From: Alitta virens
Taxonomy: Eukaryota > Annelida > Polychaeta > Phyllodocida > Nereididae
Assembly: GCA_932294295.1 (NCBI GenBank)
Contig: OW028580.1
Coordinates: 6,114,874-6,178,873 of the forward strand
Length of the DNA stretch: 64,000 bases
Direction of reading: 5' to 3'
In this document: piece after piece, positions 32,224 to 44,745 of the stretch
Layout: each line of letters starts with the position of its first letter
How positions within the stretch are numbered: the first letter of the stretch is position 1
Made by a program: the position numbers and the translations under genes
Notes under the pieces: model-generated
Told to the model about the DNA's origin: nothing
Database searches by the model: none
The model's input: the letters and a program-made list of their open reading frames with translations, nothing else

Positions 32224-34746
32224 CTTGGATTTGTTTACTTGAATACCAAGATACATAAGTGATGAATTCCTCAGATATTTTACTGCATTGATAGATACTA
32301 GGTGCGAGTCTGGATTGTCATGTGGCACAGCAAGAGAACGAAGTATGTCTTCCCACCGATCTTTGAAATGTACAGACAAAAGATGGCTATCATTTTGGAG
32401 ACAAACTGCCTCTGCTGATAACCAGTTCCCAGAAAAGTTGCTGTGAATGCCAAAACATTCAGTCAGTGAATATTTGTATGGGCCATGGTCAGGACATATT
32501 ACTTCATTCAAACGACTAATATATCTAGGATCATACACTTTTCTAATATTGGCAGTTCCATACACAGCTAAGACCATCATCCAAAGCTGAAGCGGTTCAT
32601 TATTTGAGTGATGCGTCTGTATGCTGACTGTTATGAATTGGCCATAGCTTTGCCAATAAAAAGGTACTTGTTCAGAAACAAAATCATAAGTCATGGTATT
32701 ATTGGAACGGAATGTGCCATCTTGTATTGATATTGTAAACATGCTTAAGGTTGAGGTATCATTGTTGATTTTTTTGTGGAATGGTTTTCCGACATAGGTT
32801 GCCACAGCAAACTGATTGTAATAGTCTTTCATTATCTCCATCTGATTAGACATGTATGTTTTGAATGTGTAATTTCTAATTAAAGGCAACAGAAACTTGA
32901 AACATAGTCCGTTGAACTCGGGTGTGTGGTCACTTTCGGGTAGAAATGACACTGAAACAGTTTGGCATCTCCCACTTCCAATGAAATTAATCTTTCCAGA
33001 AAATAACCCATTGTGGGAATTCTTAAAAATTACTGAAAGAGAAGCTGATGCAGAAGAATACGACCGGTGTCTTTGCATTAAGTTCCCTTTAACTTTTGAG
33101 GAGCCTGGTAGGTGGGAAAATGTAGGCACTGTAAATCCACAATATGGCACCTCGCAACCTGCTGAAGCTGTAAGTGTCAAGCTGATTTCTAAGTTGGATG
33201 TTGGTTTTGTGAAGACAGTCAACTTGCACTCTTTATCAAACTGAACTGTTTCTGTCTGTGTGACAATAAATGCCAAACAACCTTTTGAGAGTTCTATTAG
33301 AACATATTGTTTTTGACTATCTCTTAAACAGTAAAACCAAATTTTATCATAATCCAAAAAATACATTCTGATCAGCATAATAATCACCTGGTTAGCCTGG
33401 CAAAAAGTGCACGGATTAATGGCACCAAAGCACAGAGTTTTTTCGTCCTTGCCAATGAATATGATACTTCCAGAATGAATGGAATTAAAGTCATATTGGT
33501 ATAAGACAATCATCAATTTACCCCTCGAGTTAATGAGTATGTTATTTGTCAATAACTCAGCTTGTACATTTGTGCATACTGGACCCAAATCAGAATATGT
33601 ATAGGGGACAAACACACCGCCATATTGACAGAGAAAACCCTGGGCCCCTGTTTTAGAAGGGGAAAAAGTAAGTTTGTACTCAAGGGACTTTACTCTGTGT
33701 AAATAGGAAAATTGTATAATCTTATAAACAGTAGATGAGGTGTTTTTGAAATTCCATTTGAACCAGGAATATTCATCATCATCAATTGACAGCGTGTCAA
33801 ATTTATTTGAATCGGTATGTTCACGATATGTCAAGTAAAGGGAGGAACTTGAGGCAAATTTTTCTCTATATATGATATATATTTGAAAAGTACTAGCTGA
33901 TACACTTGCTAACCTTGGTGGTTTGCGTGAACATTGCTCATCTAGTAATGGGGCTTTTGGTGATGGACCATCATAGAAGGTCAGACGCTTTGCTCGTTTG
34001 CAGTCAAAGTAAACACCTAATAGTGTCCCAATAGTCCCTCTGAGAAGGACATGATATTCAGTTATTTTGGAAAGGGGTCTGTAGAGGGAAGGCATTCTAT
34101 TTGGCAGTTTTAATTGTATATCCCTTGACAGTATTATACCATTTAAAGTTATTGCCTCACCACAAGTCTTAGCTTGAAATATAACATGAAATTGACTTAC
34201 TTGGTGAATATCAGATATTTGGAAGTTCATGATACTGTGAGAGGAATTAGTTGTAATACTGAAAGGTTCAAATTTTCTCCCGGTTGTGAAAACATGATAT
34301 GGATTACTGACATTCGTTCCACCGGAATGGAATACTGTAAGGTTAAAAGCTTCATCAGTAAAGGGATTACTGGGTGGAACTTCTACTATGGTGATATTGG
34401 TGCATATCTTTTCAGGCACCTGCAGTTTCCACATGCACTCATAAGGTTTGTCAATTTTGAGGCTTATGGCACCACAAAGACCCGTCATCTTCCCCCCACA
34501 TCGATAAATACTGCTTTCCTTAAAGCAAATAGAGTGTATCCTCCTATTTATCAGGAATACATTATGCAATAAAGCAATCAATGAGGCCTCTTTATTGTAA
34601 TAAAGATGGGAAGAAAGCCAGCTTTTAACAAGTCCTTTCCAAGAAAAATCCAAATAAATGTCAGATTTTATATTATTTCCACAAAATCCATCATTAAAAC
34701 CGTTACTGAGTAAAATAAGTATTATGAGAACCCTAAAGTGATTCAT
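32224..34746 (-). CDS. LDLa-LRR seven-transmembrane receptor copy 2, exon 1
   Basis: This exon holds 841 codons from the ATG at 34746 to the donor after NKSK. The domain plan matches copy 1. Near 32508-32516 a one-base gain and a one-base loss cancel each other, changing IQSLNE to ISRLNE while keeping the frame. With exon 2 it encodes 1854 residues. The compensated indel and the absence of stops suggest the frame has been under constraint. Confidence 0.88.
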
Positions 34747-35806
34747 ATTCCTTTGTTTGTTTGTGTATGCCACAGACTACTAAAGTACAAAACGTTGTGC
34801 TTCAATAGAGAATGATGGTCTCTGCTCAGATTTATCATCTCTCAAGTATTCACTTAAATATGTAGAGCGGCAGCAAAAGCCTCAGCGAATCCCACAAATC
34901 ATACAGGCCTCAGTAATATCATTCAGTGTCCGTCAAACAGGGCCACTTGGCCTACGTAGCCTGTTATGCAATGCTATTTTTTTAACTCTTGAATTTCTCC
35001 ATCTGTTCATTATATTCTGACAAGTGTTAAAATATTAATAGCAATCCATTCTGTTTAGATTAAAGCCAATTGAACATCAAAAGTATTGTCCATCCTTATC
35101 CTGCCATTTAATTTTTCAGTTTCAAAGATTTTATGCTAAAAAGGAATATTCACTTCTCTAGCATTATAGATACAATACCAAACACTTTACAGGCATGCTA
35201 ATTATGAACAAAAACTGTTGACTGGGTTGAATATGGATATACTGTTATCAAATATTTAATAATTGTATGCACATGAATTCTACAACCTTTTATGACTGTC
35301 ATTGCAAAGTATGGAATGTTATATAGGGAATATCAAACAAACAACACCATTTTTAGCATTTTTCCAGATTTTCCATTATGAAAAAAACAAAAAACCAGAA
35401 AGGATGAGACAAATGTCAAAATTATTCTTAAAATATCATTAGTACAACTTTACTGATATAAGGATCATAGTGTCATTGATATGAGAGTATGAAAGAGTAC
35501 ATTATATTATTATATTCCTTATTATATAAAATTATTTGTCATTAATGGTCATGAAACCCCCAAAAAGGTATCTCTACACTGTTTCAGACATATTATTACA
35601 AAGCTTGGTGTGCAGGTAGTGCGAGTTCTGCAAAGGAAACAGAATTTTTTTTTTTTCTCAAAATATTGTAAAACACAGCTCAGGTGTGGCAAAATAAATG
35701 AAAAATATGTCATGTTTGACATAATACTGTCTATAAAACTATATGTATATATATACTATAACAACGCATAGCTAAACATATGAAATGTTGTTAGGTAAGA
35801 GCATTA

Positions 35807-36149
35807 ATGTTGGAGTTCTGTTACGAGGTTTTGTTATCAACAGGGCAGCGTGTTCTGATTTCATGGATCAAAGTGGCCCCCTCAGACTCGGGCCTGCCTT
35901 TTCTTTTGGAGCGGAGACAGTTTCCTGTGAGACTTGTGTACTCAATGAACATTAACAAGTCTCAGTGGCAAACATTCTCCAAGTTTGGCATTACCTTCCT
36001 TCATCAGTATTCAGTCTTGGCCAACTGTATGTTGCTTTCTCCACAGTCAGATCTTTCGAAGACATCTCTGTTAAAGTGGAAGACACAGCAAAGCAGGGCA
36101 AAAGAAAATGACAAAAGGATCCAACATTGTGTTTGGAGACGTTCTGTAA
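35807..36149 (+). pseudogene. Helitron helicase C-terminal remnant, copy 2
   Basis: Counterpart of 20022-20364 with the same frame changes and the same final TAA. It was therefore already broken before the segmental duplication. Confidence 0.85.
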
Positions 36150-36519
36150 GACTAAGGATTACTCTAAAAAAAACTTGATATGCTGATAACCTTCTCAGCC
36201 TGTTATTCTTGATAATTTACTCCAGGTCATGCAATGACAGGTCACTTTACTGGATCTTTGACATCTTTAAGGTCAAGTAGTGTGTATCATAGGATGGTCG
36301 AATGGAAAGATATTTGTCAAAAGCTTCATTTTGACATTGCTTTCATACTGTTTTTATACTAATGGAAAATCTGGAATGAAAGAAGATAAAAATTGTGTTA
36401 AACTAGCATATCTGCACCTGTCAAACAAAAAGTGAAAATACCATAATTTATATGTTATTAATGAAATTTCACTCATGTAGGGTAGATAATTTAGCTTATC
36501 ATTTAGCTTATCATTTTTT

Positions 36520-36938
36520 CTTTTTATTCACATTAAATGTATATAAGCTGTAACAGTTCTTGATGTTTTTTTACTGCAATTTTGATCTGTATTATAGCTC
36601 ATGGGACTGCATGGATATATATATATATATATAAGAATTTTCCTATTTTTTCATTTTTTTAAATAATTCTCCAGTATTTAGGCAATGAGACCACCAAAAT
36701 CACCACTACACTATTTTAGACATATTTTGACGAATTTTTAAGCATGTAGGTACTGCAGTGCTCCGGCAAGAAAAAATTTAATTTTTTCCAAACTTTGTAA
36801 AATATATCCCACATATGTCAATGTCATTATCAACAGGCTCTAATAGGCCAAATCGATCATAACGATAGGGTAAGTGTATTAGTGTTGGAGTTCTGCTCCG
36901 GAAATGGAAGTATTACGCCCGCCCTTCAGACGGACACT
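36520..36938. repeat. about 420-bp segment present in units 2 and 4, absent from unit 1
   Basis: It starts after CTTATCATTTTTT and ends before GTGATAACAATAACCC. It includes a TA microsatellite near 36615-36635. Its end, GTGTTGGAGTTCTGCTCCGG then TTACGCCCGCCC, resembles 15490-15545 in the receptor intron. Its first part resembles 19790-19850. It is likely a dispersed element either inserted before units 2-4 split or deleted from unit 1. Confidence 0.6.
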
Positions 36939-37607
36939 GGTGATAACAATAACCCTCTTCGAAATATGTATGCTGAGGGTTAAAAATCTTCATATCGCAA
37001 GATAGATCATTTACAACTTATTTAAGCAAAATTGTAACACAAGCCACAGTTGTGCTCTTAAAGCAACACTTAACGGACTCCATCAATATCACATAAGTAC
37101 TAGTCATCAAATAATCACATGCAATTGTTACATATTTTGAGTCAATTCAAATTCCTATCCTGAAATTAAAGGTTATTTGTGTAACAATATGAATATGCAA
37201 GACATATCGTAGTTGTAATATGATATAAAGATGAACTGTACTTATATGAAATCTGTGATAATGATACAGAGTTTACAGTTCAATTTGTTGTGACATGTAT
37301 TGAATTACCAGATAAACTGTTCAAGTCGGATGGCACCTGCACAAAGCTATTATATTATGAAGTATTATATTATAAGTATTTTGAATCTAAAATCAATAAT
37401 ACTGGTCTGATTTCAAAAATTCAAAGTTTCTTAGAGATCTGACAATCTTATCTGTTGCATGATGGTAAAATGTGACTCCGACTGTTGTTTTGGAGCGGTG
37501 GCGCTAGTTCAAACGGCAAATAGTGATTTTTGTCACTTGCTTGCCATACATAGAAGTATGTGGTATGCATTTCCCATCCCTGTAAGCTAAACCATGTAGT
37601 ATAGATA

Positions 37608-37652
37608 TGTATACCACATAGGCCATACCACATGGCTTTTCTATGTGGTATA
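37608..37652. repeat. perfect 13-bp stem hairpin, unit 2
   Basis: Counterpart of 21407-21451: GTATACCACATAG and CTATGTGGTATAC around a 19-base loop. Confidence 0.8.
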
Positions 37653-38006
37653 CAGGTTATTGTGGGATAAAGGGACATTCTGCGTGAAATGGACCAAAAT
37701 GAAAAAATTCCCAGGTCGCTCTCATGGTGATGTTTCACAACTACAACTTTGCCAAAAGTACAAATGTATATAAACATAGGTACTATAATACAGATGAATC
37801 TTTACTTCAGTACTCGTTAACATTTTTCATATCTAGTTCAAGAAAAGGACCAATATACTTGATCTATTTAAGAGCTCAGAAAAGATCAAGTTCCACAATC
37901 TGTGAATTTCAACTAAATTCAGATCAATCAAATCCCTACGATTTAGTGATTTGCAATATATGCTGTGTTTTACGGTGGCTGGGAGGGGACATGTGATTTT
38001 TTTTTT

Positions 38007-38112
38007 ATCTCATTCGAACGAAATAACAAATCATTCTAACGAAATCATCTATTGTTCCAACGACATAGTATCTCGTTCTTACGAGATATTATCTCGTTCG
38101 AATGAGATAACA
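38007..38112. repeat. foldback element, unit 2
   Basis: Counterpart of 21791-21896, with the same 17-base inverted ends. Confidence 0.8.
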
Positions 38113-38291
38113 TTTAGTGCTAACAAGAAAATAATCTACAGGCCCATCATTCTTCTGGACGTTGTAGCTCGGGAACGCCTTTTCGGAACTGGACCTGTAA
38201 TAGCTTATTTTGTAGGATTTTTAAAATGAACAGAATGAGGTACAGCGTGATAGAGATGCTCAAATATCCTTATCAGTTGGGCTTAGACCAG

Positions 38292-38540
38292 CATCTATCT
38301 ATCTATCCAATTATCTATGACCATGTATCTATGGCTATATTGCTATCTATGACCATGTATCTATGGCGATCCACGGCAATCTACAGTGATCTAGGCGATC
38401 TATGGCTATCTGTCTATCCATCTCTACCTAGCCATCTATCTATCTATTTATATATCTATCTATCTACCTATCTATCTGTCTATCTGGCTATCTATCTTTA
38501 TATCTCGAGTAATATCTGGCTATCTATGGCTATGTTACAG
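38292..38540. repeat. CTAT microsatellite, unit 2 end
   Basis: Imperfect CTAT array, longer than in unit 1 by an extra CTACCTATCTAT block. Confidence 0.95.
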
Positions 38541-39133
38541 CCTCTTACATATGCATGTAGCATGTTGGCCACTAGGCTTTACATGCATGCCTGGTCGGTA
38601 GGTGTCACTGCCACCTTGTGTATATAAGGAGGGTAGTTTAAATCCTCTGAAATTTTTGGCAGTGCAATCAAAATTTGCATTTGGGGGTCTAAGTGTCTGA
38701 TTTAAAAGGTGTATTGTGAATAAAACCTACACTTGTGCTGAGGGTTGAGAACGTATGTACTGTTTTGTGTTTAGGTGTGTCATCAGGGGAAAATAAAGCA
38801 TTTTACGTTTCAGTAAACTAGCAATTATGCTTTATTGATTTTAAATGATTGATTTTAATCTTAGAGTGCGTTTCTATGTCTACAATATTATCAAGACAGA
38901 AATGACCAATTGACTCATTACTCATAATATAAATAAATGTGTGATATGTGCAAGTGTTGCTGTGCAACAGTGTATGGAATAAAAAAAGTGACAAATTGAC
39001 TCAATAAGCAAGTAATGCAATTGCTCTAAGGAATATTCAGTTTATAAAATTCTTCAAAGTTCTGCATAAAAAGAGAATCAACCCCATTATCATGTCTGCA
39101 ATTGACTTTTATTCATGCTACATTTCACTTTTT

Positions 39134-40161
39134 TCAATATTCACACTTTTGATGCAACAGAAGGTTAGGTGTTTCAGTTCCCCTGAGGTCAATGACATCT
39201 TCAAATGCATCACATTGGAGAAGGGTTTTGATTTCTTCAGGTGTTGCAAATGGATAATAACTTAATTTGTTTGCCACTGCACCTGCCGCAAATGCACTGG
39301 CTTGGGATGTGCCATCCTAAAAATCCACACAAATACTGCACAGGCCCGTTGACATAATTCCTTCACTTGGAGCAAGGATATCCACACAGGTCCCATAGTC
39401 AGATGAACCAGAAAGGTGAGAGTAGCGGCCGACACCAGCCACCGTTCTTGCACTTGCCACTCGACCAGGGCTGTAGTCGCATGCATCTCTATTGCCGTTT
39501 CCAGCTGGCACCACCACTGGTACGTTATCTGCCACAGCACTTTCGACTGCTGAATCTATGATTAAACTTGGCGGTCCTGACATAGACATGCTGATAACGC
39601 CTCGACCACCTGTTGATGTAAGGTTTTCAACGACCCAGTTGATGCCCTCCACAACCGATGAAGTGGTACCAATACCAGTATCATTCAGAACTTTGACTGA
39701 CACTGCAGTTGCACCTCTGGAAACGCCACTTATAAAGCCAATTGCAATGCCAGCACAGTGAGTACCATGGCCCAACAAATCATCATCACTGCCTCCAATC
39801 ATGTTGATACCAAACTGGACTCTGCCTTGGCAGAAAGTGTGGCCATCATAGATACCAGTGTCTAGGATGTAAATTCCAACATAGCACCGCCATCTCCTGG
39901 TTGGTAAGTATAGGAACTACTTGGCCAAGTTCCAGCGGATATTCTTCCCAAACCCCAGTACTCATTACGTAAACCTATTGTTTCAACACCACATTGTTGA
40001 GCTGTTTGATGGGCTGCATTAGCTTCAATGGTTTTCACCTCAGGAAGTTGGTATGCCTGTTTCACGGTGTCTTCATTGTTGGATTGAACATGCAGGATGG
40101 GTGACTTCAGCGCAACAAATTTGTTGATAACTTCAATGTCTTCAGAAATTTCACCGAGTTT
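39134..40161 (-). pseudogene. S8 proteinase K-like protease pseudogene, copy 3 (5' end inverted)
   Basis: The minus-strand body runs from mid-propeptide to the stop. It has the 2-base frameshift after YQPGDGG and the TAG at 39317-39319 before GTSQAS, as in copies 2 and 4. It does not have the 1-base loss near FGINT seen in copies 2 and 4. NTIGG reads NMIGG and SSNYG reads SSDYG. The signal peptide and first third of the propeptide are detached and flipped to the plus strand just upstream (40162-40410), so this copy has no promoter in the right orientation. Confidence 0.92.
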
Positions 40162-40410
40162 TAAACCAAGATGACAGGAAAGCAGTTTGGTATATAAAGA
40201 CTGACACTTTTGTCAGAGGTAAACTTTCACAATGTTCACTCACACATTTATTCTCCTTTCTGCATTGGTGTTTGTGGGTTCAGCACTGCCTGATGAACCT
40301 TAGATTCAAAACTTGGACGCTGCTGGTCTCATTGCTGGTGAATATATTTTGGTTCTGAATAAAGCTGAAAATGATGCTGATCATATGAAGTATGTGGATG
40401 GTGTAATCAC
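40162..40410 (+). pseudogene. inverted promoter, signal peptide and propeptide start of protease copy 3
   Basis: This 249-bp stretch is the reverse complement of the sequence expected here. It carries TATATAAA near 40191, an ATG at 40232 and the leader MFTHTFILLSALVFVGSALP. An in-frame TAG follows (DEP-stop-IQN), then NLDAAG and further propeptide until the inversion ends within GTAATCAC. ATCTTG is present at both edges, so the rearrangement duplicated a few bases. The same TAG occurs in copy 4. Confidence 0.9.
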
Positions 40411-41439
40411 ATCTTGTATTAAACAATAACATACCAATCTTATCTATCGAGTTGAATTACAATGAATAAAAACAGCAGTATGACATATTTGTCCTGCTGA
40501 AACCTGTTCAAATCTCATTTGTTTAAAAAGTTTAATGTCTCTATATAGTGATGCAGTAAACTAGTTTGACGTAGCAAATATGATACAGTAAAACCATATC
40601 TGAAGCACACCGCATTAGTAAGACCACCTACTGATAGAATATTGAGACCATTACAGGTTTGACAGCACTGAATTTCTCTTGCAATTTGTATAAAACATCA
40701 ATCCACCTGGATCTATCACAATGTAATTGTGAGGTTTGAATTCAATATAAAAGATGAAAATGGTAGTATAATCCAAAATAAATGTTGACTTGTTTTTTAG
40801 TCTTATTTATATACCACGGAGAAGCACAAAATAGATATAAATGTTACCAAAAAGTAAAACAGAAATTAATTTACCTTCTAATCCATAATAACATCTCTCT
40901 GTACAAATTAACTTTAACAAGCTGCCTATCTTTGCAATGATAAATTGTTGTCATTTTTCATCATTATAGCGTTTGTTATGGCCACAAAGAAGCAGCAGAA
41001 AATACAATGGAGAATATAGCAAAGTTTCAAGTTATTTCTCACCCAGAAGTGTTTTTATCAGCCAGAAAGTTGGGATTGGAATTGTTGCAAACGTTTTTGT
41101 CAATGTTATGCTGCTCAATGTCATTTGTGACAAAATATGATCCAAAAAAAGGAGGACATTTATTTTAAATCCTAGAATAACATTAACTATGAACGGAGAT
41201 GGTAGTTGATATAAAAAGTAAAAAATATATACATATATTGCCAACAAAGCATAAATATAATAGTAGCGAGTCAACTCTACTGTTACTGAAACAGTTACGG
41301 GTCTTCACCCAGTTTTAGTCTTTAGTTACTTTGATATGTAATGTGTTATTGCATTGAGTTATCATGTCATGTTACTTTGTTACTTTTACAAAAATAGTTT
41401 CATGAATGCACAGAAAAAGATAATATTATAATCTAATGT

Positions 41440-42270
41440 GTGTGACCTTGATGTAACAGTCAAGGTCATTCAGTTACCTTGACCTTTGACCCAAGATCAT
41501 CAAAGGTATTTGCACCAAGTCTGTAAGACTTCTGCAATGTACAACCCAAATCGGGTAAAGATCCGATAATTCAGTGAGGAGTTATAGTATGTTACCCCAT
41601 TTGGGTGTAATAATCCTTGGGGGTCGTAAATGACATGTTGATGCATCAACATCACTCAACATCAAGTTTTGAGTAAAAATCAGGCCAAAGCCTGTCAAAA
41701 TACCATTATTTAACATTTGACCTTGAAATTTGACCTATTGCTACCCCAAGGTCAAATGTTACACAATATCTTATGCCTTGGCAATATAAACATCTTGTTC
41801 AAGACTCTACTTGAAATGTAATCAAATTGTCATCGAAATTGGACCATATATGACTCACGTAGTCTTTGAGCATACAAAGATCATTTATGAGTATGAAAGG
41901 CCTTGGGTTAAAGGTCAGAGACACTGAATTTTAAGATAACAAATTATTTGCTTTATATGAACCAATTTAAAAGTTACAAAGATTTTTTTCTCTTTAACTT
42001 ATGCCACCAAAAGTTTGGCAACTTCTGGTTCATCACATTTAGAGTAATAATCAATTTTTGAATCTGAGCTAGTTCACCTCTTTACCCCCTTTGGGGTGTC
42101 AATTTGATGGGTGGGAATTGAAGACTGTACAGTACCTACAAACTTATTTGAAGCATAAATCTGTAGTTCTTTCAGTTAAATGTGACCAGTGACTTTGAGA
42201 AATGTGTCAAGGTCACTCATAATGGGTCAAATTGTTTGTGTAACCCCAAGGCACAATCTGACCAAGTTTG
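41440..42270. repeat. TGACCTT/AAGGTCA-rich repeat-like stretch
   Basis: AAGGTCA and its complement recur many times in both orientations (GTCAAGGTCATT, CCTTGACCTTTGACCC, TTGACCTTGAAATTTGACC, CCCCAAGGTCAAATG, GTCAAGGTCACTC). Such sequence is common in interspersed repeats of marine molluscs and relatives. No frame or element boundary can be defined here. Confidence 0.5.
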
Positions 42271-42655
42271 GTTGAGCAACTAAAAAAAATGTGCTGAAAG
42301 ATTATCAAATACACAATTAATTTTTATTTTGGCTGTACCATTCTCAGAGAAATAAAGCTTGTTCTGATAAATCCTTTTCTCAAATGTGAGGTATTGCTCA
42401 TTGCTTCCTGTAGTATGATTGAAGTTAAATTGACTGAAACAGTTACTCTAGACTCAGAAAGAATTATTATAACAATAGATTAAGCTTTCTGACATAACAT
42501 GCTTTATTATTATGTAATCATGCATAAACATTATGATAACATTGTAATTCAATGACCCTCCCCACCTGCCAATAAAATACACATAGGCAAGCTGATGATA
42601 ATAAATGCCACATTAATCTTATATAAGGTAGATTAGTATATAAGGTAGGGTCAAA

Positions 42656-42684
42656 ACAACTACTACTACTACTACTAATTATAT

Positions 42685-42743
<59 letters not shown>

Positions 42744-42806
42744 TGACTACTATTACTATAACCATTACTACTACTACTACTACTGCTACTACTACTACTA
42801 TTACTT
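42656..42806. repeat. ACT trinucleotide microsatellite
   Basis: About 150 bases of (ACT)n with a few interruptions such as AATTATATT and ATGACTACTATT. Confidence 0.95.
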
Positions 42807-44284
42807 TATAAATTTAATACGAAAGGAACACTTGTTAACTGGATTCGACTTAAAACAGATGATGCCAAAATGCCATTCAAGACAACACAGAATCAAATTC
42901 CTCTGCCACATGCTTATCTGATGAAGTGCCTCCACAATAGGCATTGCAATTCATTTTTGTCAGTATTTTTTATAAATAAAAAGGAATGATTTCAGGTATA
43001 GAAAATTTTCATATATGAAGAGTCGCTTATTCACCATTTACGTATATCAATTGCTGATAAGGTAAATGGAAAAGCAAAAACAAATTGCCCTAAAGTTAGT
43101 TTTCAAGTACATGTGAACAGTCCTTGTGAAACTGAATAGGTGATGCACGTGTTGGTAAAAGCCAATACCATTGGGTCATCCAATTGGTCCACTGGCAATT
43201 GGGATATTACAGTAACGTGCTGCTAAATTCATTTCCTTGGACCTGCAACTCTATTTCATATTATTCCGGCATGTCAACAATCAACATCCACTAATATACA
43301 AAATAGCTAAAATAATGTCGAAGCATATATCAATATTGTTGACCCATTGTAGGCCCAATATCATGTTTGATCTAGTGCCATATACAATTGTAGTGTCTAG
43401 GTCGATAACCATTGCCACATGGTGTTGGCTCGCTGCCAATCAGGTTGGCTCTATGTTGGCCTGTATCAACTCACTGTCTGCAGTGTAATCAGCCCACCAC
43501 TTGCCCAATGTTTTATTTGATCAGTGTGGTGTGCCAAATATTGTGGTGCAAGGGTTCAAAACAACTGATCTTTCATATTGGTCTGAGTGAATCCTTTCTC
43601 AGTCAATATTAGTAATACATCATCAGTAATCATGATTATGAGCAATTGATGAAGTTCAGCTGTGACGTAAGGAAGTTGGTTTACTCTGACACTTCTTAAG
43701 TATTTACAAAAATTTTCATTGTAAACTATAGGATGAATATAAATCAACACAGACTTCTTTAAGATTCAACAGAGCATATATGTCAAATGGTTGAATGGAA
43801 GCTTATTCAGAAAAGAACCACAAGTGGGAGCTGAAGCCTATACATATCTATCCCAATGCCAGCAAACAAGGCTGTGATAGTTACTTCATCTGAAACACCG
43901 GTATACAATAAAATACTTTATTATAACTGAAATATGTCATTGTTTCTGTCTGTATTGCCCTTTCAAGACACGATATAGTTAGTAGGTCTCAGTAACAATT
44001 AACAGCATCACCTTTGGAAATACACTTTAAAATATACAATCCAAATGCTGTAAAAAAAAAGAGCAAATAGTAAAAAAAAAAAAGGTTAGTTCAAAGAAAA
44101 AATATACTAATTATATTGTGTTATTAATACCTCTGCATGATGGTGGATGTCATTTTTCAGTATAAAATGCATGTGACACTGATCGTTACAAAATAAAAAA
44201 AACATTACCAGGTCCCACCACAGTACAAGATACTGTTGCATGGACCTTCAAGGCATTAACAATCTACACATTTTATTGCAGACA

Positions 44285-44745
44285 CCTTCTTTTCTCACTT
44301 CTCAGGCCTCTATCCCCTTAACTTCTGGTTAACCACATATGGAATTACAGTGAACAACTTCAAAGTTGTCAATAAGTGACACTGTTCATGACTTTTTGAC
44401 ATCAGTCCATATATACTAGGTTTGCATTGTGCATATATGCTACTCATTGCAATTTTTATCTATTTTTATTTTTATTTTTTATTTACAGACATACTTAGCT
44501 TTCCAGAAAATATTAATCTCTTGATAGCTTCTGGAGAAACCTGTTGAAATCCCACATAACATACTCAGAGTGAAGTATTTTGGGGTAGCAAGGCATGTAT
44601 CTGCCCCACTATCTGTCCCTTAATACTGGTTAACCACAGATGGAATTACACAGAACTACTTGAAAGTTGTGAATCAGTGACACTGTCCATGACCTTTTTG
44701 ACATTGGTCCATATATAATAGGTTCGTATTGTGCTACTGGTCTGA
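44285..44745. repeat. local tandem duplication, two diverged copies of about 145 bp
   Basis: The segments 44290-44435 and 44600-44745 share TGGTTAACCACA, ATGGAATTACA, the words around GTGACACTGT, CATGAC and TTTTTGACAT, and GGTCCATATATA-type ends. The 78-bp dispersed repeat also found at 1197-1274 lies between them at 44483-44560. Confidence 0.7.

Larger units (their letters stand above)
22594..38815. repeat. segmental duplication unit 2 (about 16.2 kb)
   Basis: This second full unit is collinear with unit 1 and closer to unit 4. It carries protease copy 2, receptor copy 2, the minisatellite, intron element, Helitron remnant, hairpin, foldback and CTAT array in the same order. Confidence 0.95.
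38816..41037. repeat. segmental duplication unit 3, surviving left part
   Basis: Homology to units 2 and 4 starts at the usual boundary and stops abruptly at 41037, inside GTTATTT. The matching point in unit 4 is about 50792. It carries protease copy 3 and a small inversion. The receptor gene that should follow is missing. Confidence 0.92.

Noticed and set aside
41032..41274. 80-codon minus-strand hydrophobic frame at the edge of the unit 3 filler
   Set aside because: It crosses the breakpoint into duplicated DNA, has no recognisable domain, and its hydrophobicity follows from the AT-rich sequence.
41440..42270. AGGTCA motifs as a nuclear-receptor enhancer
   Set aside because: The motifs are too numerous and are embedded in repeat-like DNA of a kind common in marine invertebrates. 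No gene nearby would be the target.
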